From Acidimicrobiaceae bacterium (GTDB taxonomy: Bacteria > Actinomycetota > Acidimicrobiia > Acidimicrobiales > Ilumatobacteraceae), in contig CANKUF010000001.1 in assembly GCA_947486675.1 (NCBI GenBank), forward strand, positions 1 to 15,375: a DNA stretch of 15,375 bases, given 5' to 3'. Every line of letters starts with the position of its first letter. Within the stretch, counting starts at the first letter, position 1. Positions 13,325 to 15,375 of the stretch are shown piece by piece. The position numbers and the translations under genes are program-made. The notes under the pieces are model-generated. The model was not told where the DNA came from, did no database searches, and saw only the letters and a list, made by a program, of their open reading frames with translations.

Positions 13325-14230
13325 TTAGTCCAAATACTTCTTTAACAACATTGCTGCTTGAGCGTGTGCAGACTGTGCATCATCCAAAATGGCATGCATG
13401 TTGAAGAACCCGTGAAACGCTCCGTTGTAACGAGTGATCGTTACTGAAACACCGTTTTCAACAAGTCGCTTTCCGTAAGCCTCGCCTTCGTCACGAAGCG
13501 GATCGTATTGAGCAGTAATCACAATTGCCGGTGGCATTCGCTTCAGCGCACCATCTGTGGCAAGTATCGGTGATGCACTGATCGCTGTGCGGTCTCCATT
13601 TTTGCCCATGTAGTTGTCGCCAAACCACAGCATGACCGACTTCGTCAAAATGGGGGCATGTGCGTTTTCATCAATTGACGGCGACTTCATGCTCATGTCC
13701 ACCGACGGATAGATCAACATTTGAAACTTCAGTGGCACCACTTCTGCAAGCGCCACCGCAGCAGCCAAGTTTCCACCTGCAGAATCGCCACCTACTGCCA
13801 AACGCGTGTTGTCGATGCCCAGTGCTGCCGGGTTGCTATGTGCCCATTTCACTGCGGTCACACAATCGTCATAGGCGGCAGGAAATATGTATTCAGGAGC
13901 CAATCGATAATCCACTGCAAGCACTGCATGTCCAGACTTATTGGCAAGCGAACGACACACGCCATCGTGTGAATTCAGGTCACCAATAGTCCATCCTCCA
14001 CCATGGAAATACACCAGAAGACCGAGGTCGGTCTTGGCAGATGGTCGATACAAACGACACGGAATTGATCCTGCCTGTACATCGCGAATCTCATGTACTA
14101 CTTCAGTGCTAACAGCATTGCTCGCTGCATACGTTGCTCGTGCTTCATCAACTCCAAGCGATTCAAATGGTGCCGTACGCACCGCGGCGTAGAAGTCGGC
14201 TACTGCTTGTGCTTGCGGGTGAAGAGGCAT
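13325..14230 (-). CDS. Alpha/beta hydrolase, hormone-sensitive-lipase (HSL) type esterase
   Basis: A 301-residue carboxylesterase of the HSL/family IV type, hydrolysing short acyl esters. The oxyanion motif is H76-G-G-G-W, the nucleophile Ser150 in GGDSAGG, Asp243 in QYDPLRDEG, and His273 in GAFHGF. The order and spacing are complete, so it should be active. An N-terminal cap of about 60 residues is present, as usual. No signal peptide is seen, so it is cytoplasmic. The ATG is supported by a TAGAGT box six bases before it. The MFS gene lies upstream on the same strand with a nine-base gap, so some co-transcription with the exporter is likely. The physiological ester is unknown. Confidence 0.9.
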   Translation of the reverse strand: MPLHPQAQAVADFYAAVRTAPFESLGVDEARATYAASNAVSTEVVHEIRDVQAGSIPCRLYRPSAKTDLGLLVYFHGGGWTIGDLNSHDGVCRSLANKSGHAVLAVDYRLAPEYIFPAAYDDCVTAVKWAHSNPAALGIDNTRLAVGGDSAGGNLAAAVALAEVVPLKFQMLIYPSVDMSMKSPSIDENAHAPILTKSVMLWFGDNYMGKNGDRTAISASPILATDGALKRMPPAIVITAQYDPLRDEGEAYGKRLVENGVSVTITRYNGAFHGFFNMHAILDDAQSAHAQAAMLLKKYLD

Positions 14231-14236
14231 GTAGCC

Positions 14237-14242
14237 ACTCTA
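14237..14242 (-). promoter_or_regulatory. -10 box overlapping the MFS stop codon
   Basis: On the minus strand TAGAGT begins with the TAG stop of the MFS gene and is followed by GGCTAC and the esterase ATG, a six-base spacing. It repeats the arrangement at 12687-12692, suggesting a separate leaderless transcript. Confidence 0.45.
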
Positions 14243-15375
14243 AAGCTTGCGCAAGATTGGAGTTGCAGCGAAGGTGAACCCCACTACCCCAAAAATTGCC
14301 ATTACCACGATAAATGTTGGTTGTAAACCGTACGCATCAACGCATGCGCCAACGATGAGTTGACCAAGCGGTGGTGCGGCGTACAACAGCGACATCTGCA
14401 ATCCGTACACGCGACCTTGTAACTCGGGCTGCACACGCTTTTGCACAATGGAATTCCAGAGCGGATTGAACGGCCCCCACGACAGCCCTGCAAAAAATCC
14501 CAACACAACGAACAACCACGTTGGCGGCAGAATCACCAATGGGAAGAGTGAAACGGTAGACACAATCATGACCAAGCGCAACAATGCACTTGGCGAAAAC
14601 TTTGCGGCAAGTCGACCGTAGGCAAATGATCCAATCACCATTCCTGCAGCGAGCGAGGCAAACAGTGCGCCGAGTCCTGTCGCATTATCAATGGACTCGA
14701 AATACGTTGGGAAGATCACCGTATCGATCGGCATGTACAGGCCCGACAGAAACATGAATCCAATTGCTAGAGCAAACAGTGGTTTGTCTCGTGTGAGCGC
14801 GTGGAATCCTTCGCGTAACGACGAGAAAAACGGTTCGTGACCATCTTCGTGATGTGCCACTGTTTTGCCATGTTCGTCATCCACGCGCATCAATGACACT
14901 GCTATTGCCGCTACAGCGAACATTGCACCAGTAACAGCAAACCCAAGCATTGGGCCACTCCATTTAATGCATGCAGATCCAATTGCCGGACCAACCATCC
15001 AACCAATTGCAAAAATTCCTTCGTGTCGTCCGTTTGCCGAATCGATTTCTATTCCCGATGCAGTTGCCGCATTAGGAATGAGCGCTTTACGTGCGGTATA
15101 ACCAGCCGGGTCGAAACACGCTCCAAGAACGGCGATCACCAATATCCATGTGTACGTCAGATCTCCGATGGCATTGACCACCAAGAACATCAACACCGAA
15201 ACCATCGACATGAAGTCAGAAAACATGGAAATGGCTCGGCGACCGAAACGGTCAATAAGGCCACCAACAACTGGTGAAACCACTATTCCGGGAAGGCTTG
15301 ACAATGCGGCCAATAGCCCAGCTTTTGCTGCCGATCCTGTGAGTTCAAGCACGATCCACGGCACGGTGATCATGA
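14240..15375 (-). CDS. MFS transporter, MFS_3/EntS-like (N terminus cut by window end)
   Basis: A major-facilitator exporter with 377 or more residues visible. The frame is still open at the window edge. The first visible residues, ITVPWIVLELTGSAAKAGL, are the end of helix 1 and the following loop, so only a short N-terminal piece is missing. The ATG at 15373 is internal. The loop-2/3 motif A reads GGLIDRFGRR (38-47 of the visible part). About eleven hydrophobic helices follow. The central cytoplasmic loop, near residues 163-180, is rich in His, Asp and Glu. The overall pattern resembles the MFS_3 group of drug or siderophore exporters. Cargo is unknown. The esterase gene downstream begins nine bases after the stop. 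Confidence 0.85.
   Translation of the reverse strand, partial: MITVPWIVLELTGSAAKAGLLAALSSLPGIVVSPVVGGLIDRFGRRAISMFSDFMSMVSVLMFLVVNAIGDLTYTWILVIAVLGACFDPAGYTARKALIPNAATASGIEIDSANGRHEGIFAIGWMVGPAIGSACIKWSGPMLGFAVTGAMFAVAAIAVSLMRVDDEHGKTVAHHEDGHEPFFSSLREGFHALTRDKPLFALAIGFMFLSGLYMPIDTVIFPTYFESIDNATGLGALFASLAAGMVIGSFAYGRLAAKFSPSALLRLVMIVSTVSLFPLVILPPTWLFVVLGFFAGLSWGPFNPLWNSIVQKRVQPELQGRVYGLQMSLLYAAPPLGQLIVGACVDAYGLQPTFIVVMAIFGVVGFTFAATPILRKL

Noticed and set aside
2..15375. CRISPR array, tRNA/rRNA genes, insertion sequence or attachment-site repeats
   Set aside because: I saw no regularly spaced repeats, no tRNA-like cloverleaf, no transposase and no terminal repeats.

Overview
The window is a compact, gene-dense stretch of bacterial chromosome, probably from an actinobacterium. 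Hints are an SCO6745-family protein, an MMPL transporter, a mycobacterial-type P450 with a single-cluster CxxHxxC ferredoxin, GC near one half, and many genes that appear to start with no leader. Streamlined aquatic Acidimicrobiia would fit, but that placement is inference. No RNA gene, IS element, prophage or CRISPR array was seen. No gene-free stretch is longer than about 100 bases.

Layout. Positions 2-1324 (+): the end of a haloalkane dehalogenase, then an RNase Z/arylsulfatase-like metallo-beta-lactamase-fold hydrolase. Positions 1321-2027 (-): a low-GC Phd/VapC-type toxin-antitoxin pair whose toxin stop overlaps the upstream gene's stop. Positions 2094-4231 (-): an alpha/beta hydrolase and a two-domain protein, S51/glutamine-amidotransferase-like plus a cysteinyl-tRNA-synthetase-like C-terminal domain, overlapping by ATGA. 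Positions 4258-8100 (+): a phosphonate-monoester-hydrolase-like sulfatase and an MMPL exporter. Positions 8116-9538 (-): a ferredoxin-P450 operon. Positions 9614-11176 (+): a LysE/RhtB exporter and a homocysteine S-methyltransferase-like enzyme. Positions 11160-11777 (-): an AlkB-like dioxygenase. Positions 11817-13320 (+): an SCO6745-family protein and an isochorismatase-like hydrolase. Positions 13325-15375 (-): an HSL-type alpha/beta hydrolase and a truncated MFS exporter.

How the genes fit together. Most are small-molecule enzymes (dehalogenase, P450 with its ferredoxin, sulfatase, esterases, cysteine hydrolase) and exporters (MMPL, LysE, MFS), with an alkylation-repair enzyme. This looks like an accessory catabolic/detoxification neighbourhood rather than one pathway.

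The most interesting structure is not in the proteins. At least seven lead genes have a TANNNT box 6-7 bases before the start codon, as expected for leaderless transcripts. Two of these boxes use the upstream gene's TAG stop as their first three bases. Two others overlap back to back inside a 26-base divergent gap. The toxin-antitoxin -10 box sits inside a palindrome and in one arm of a larger inverted repeat.
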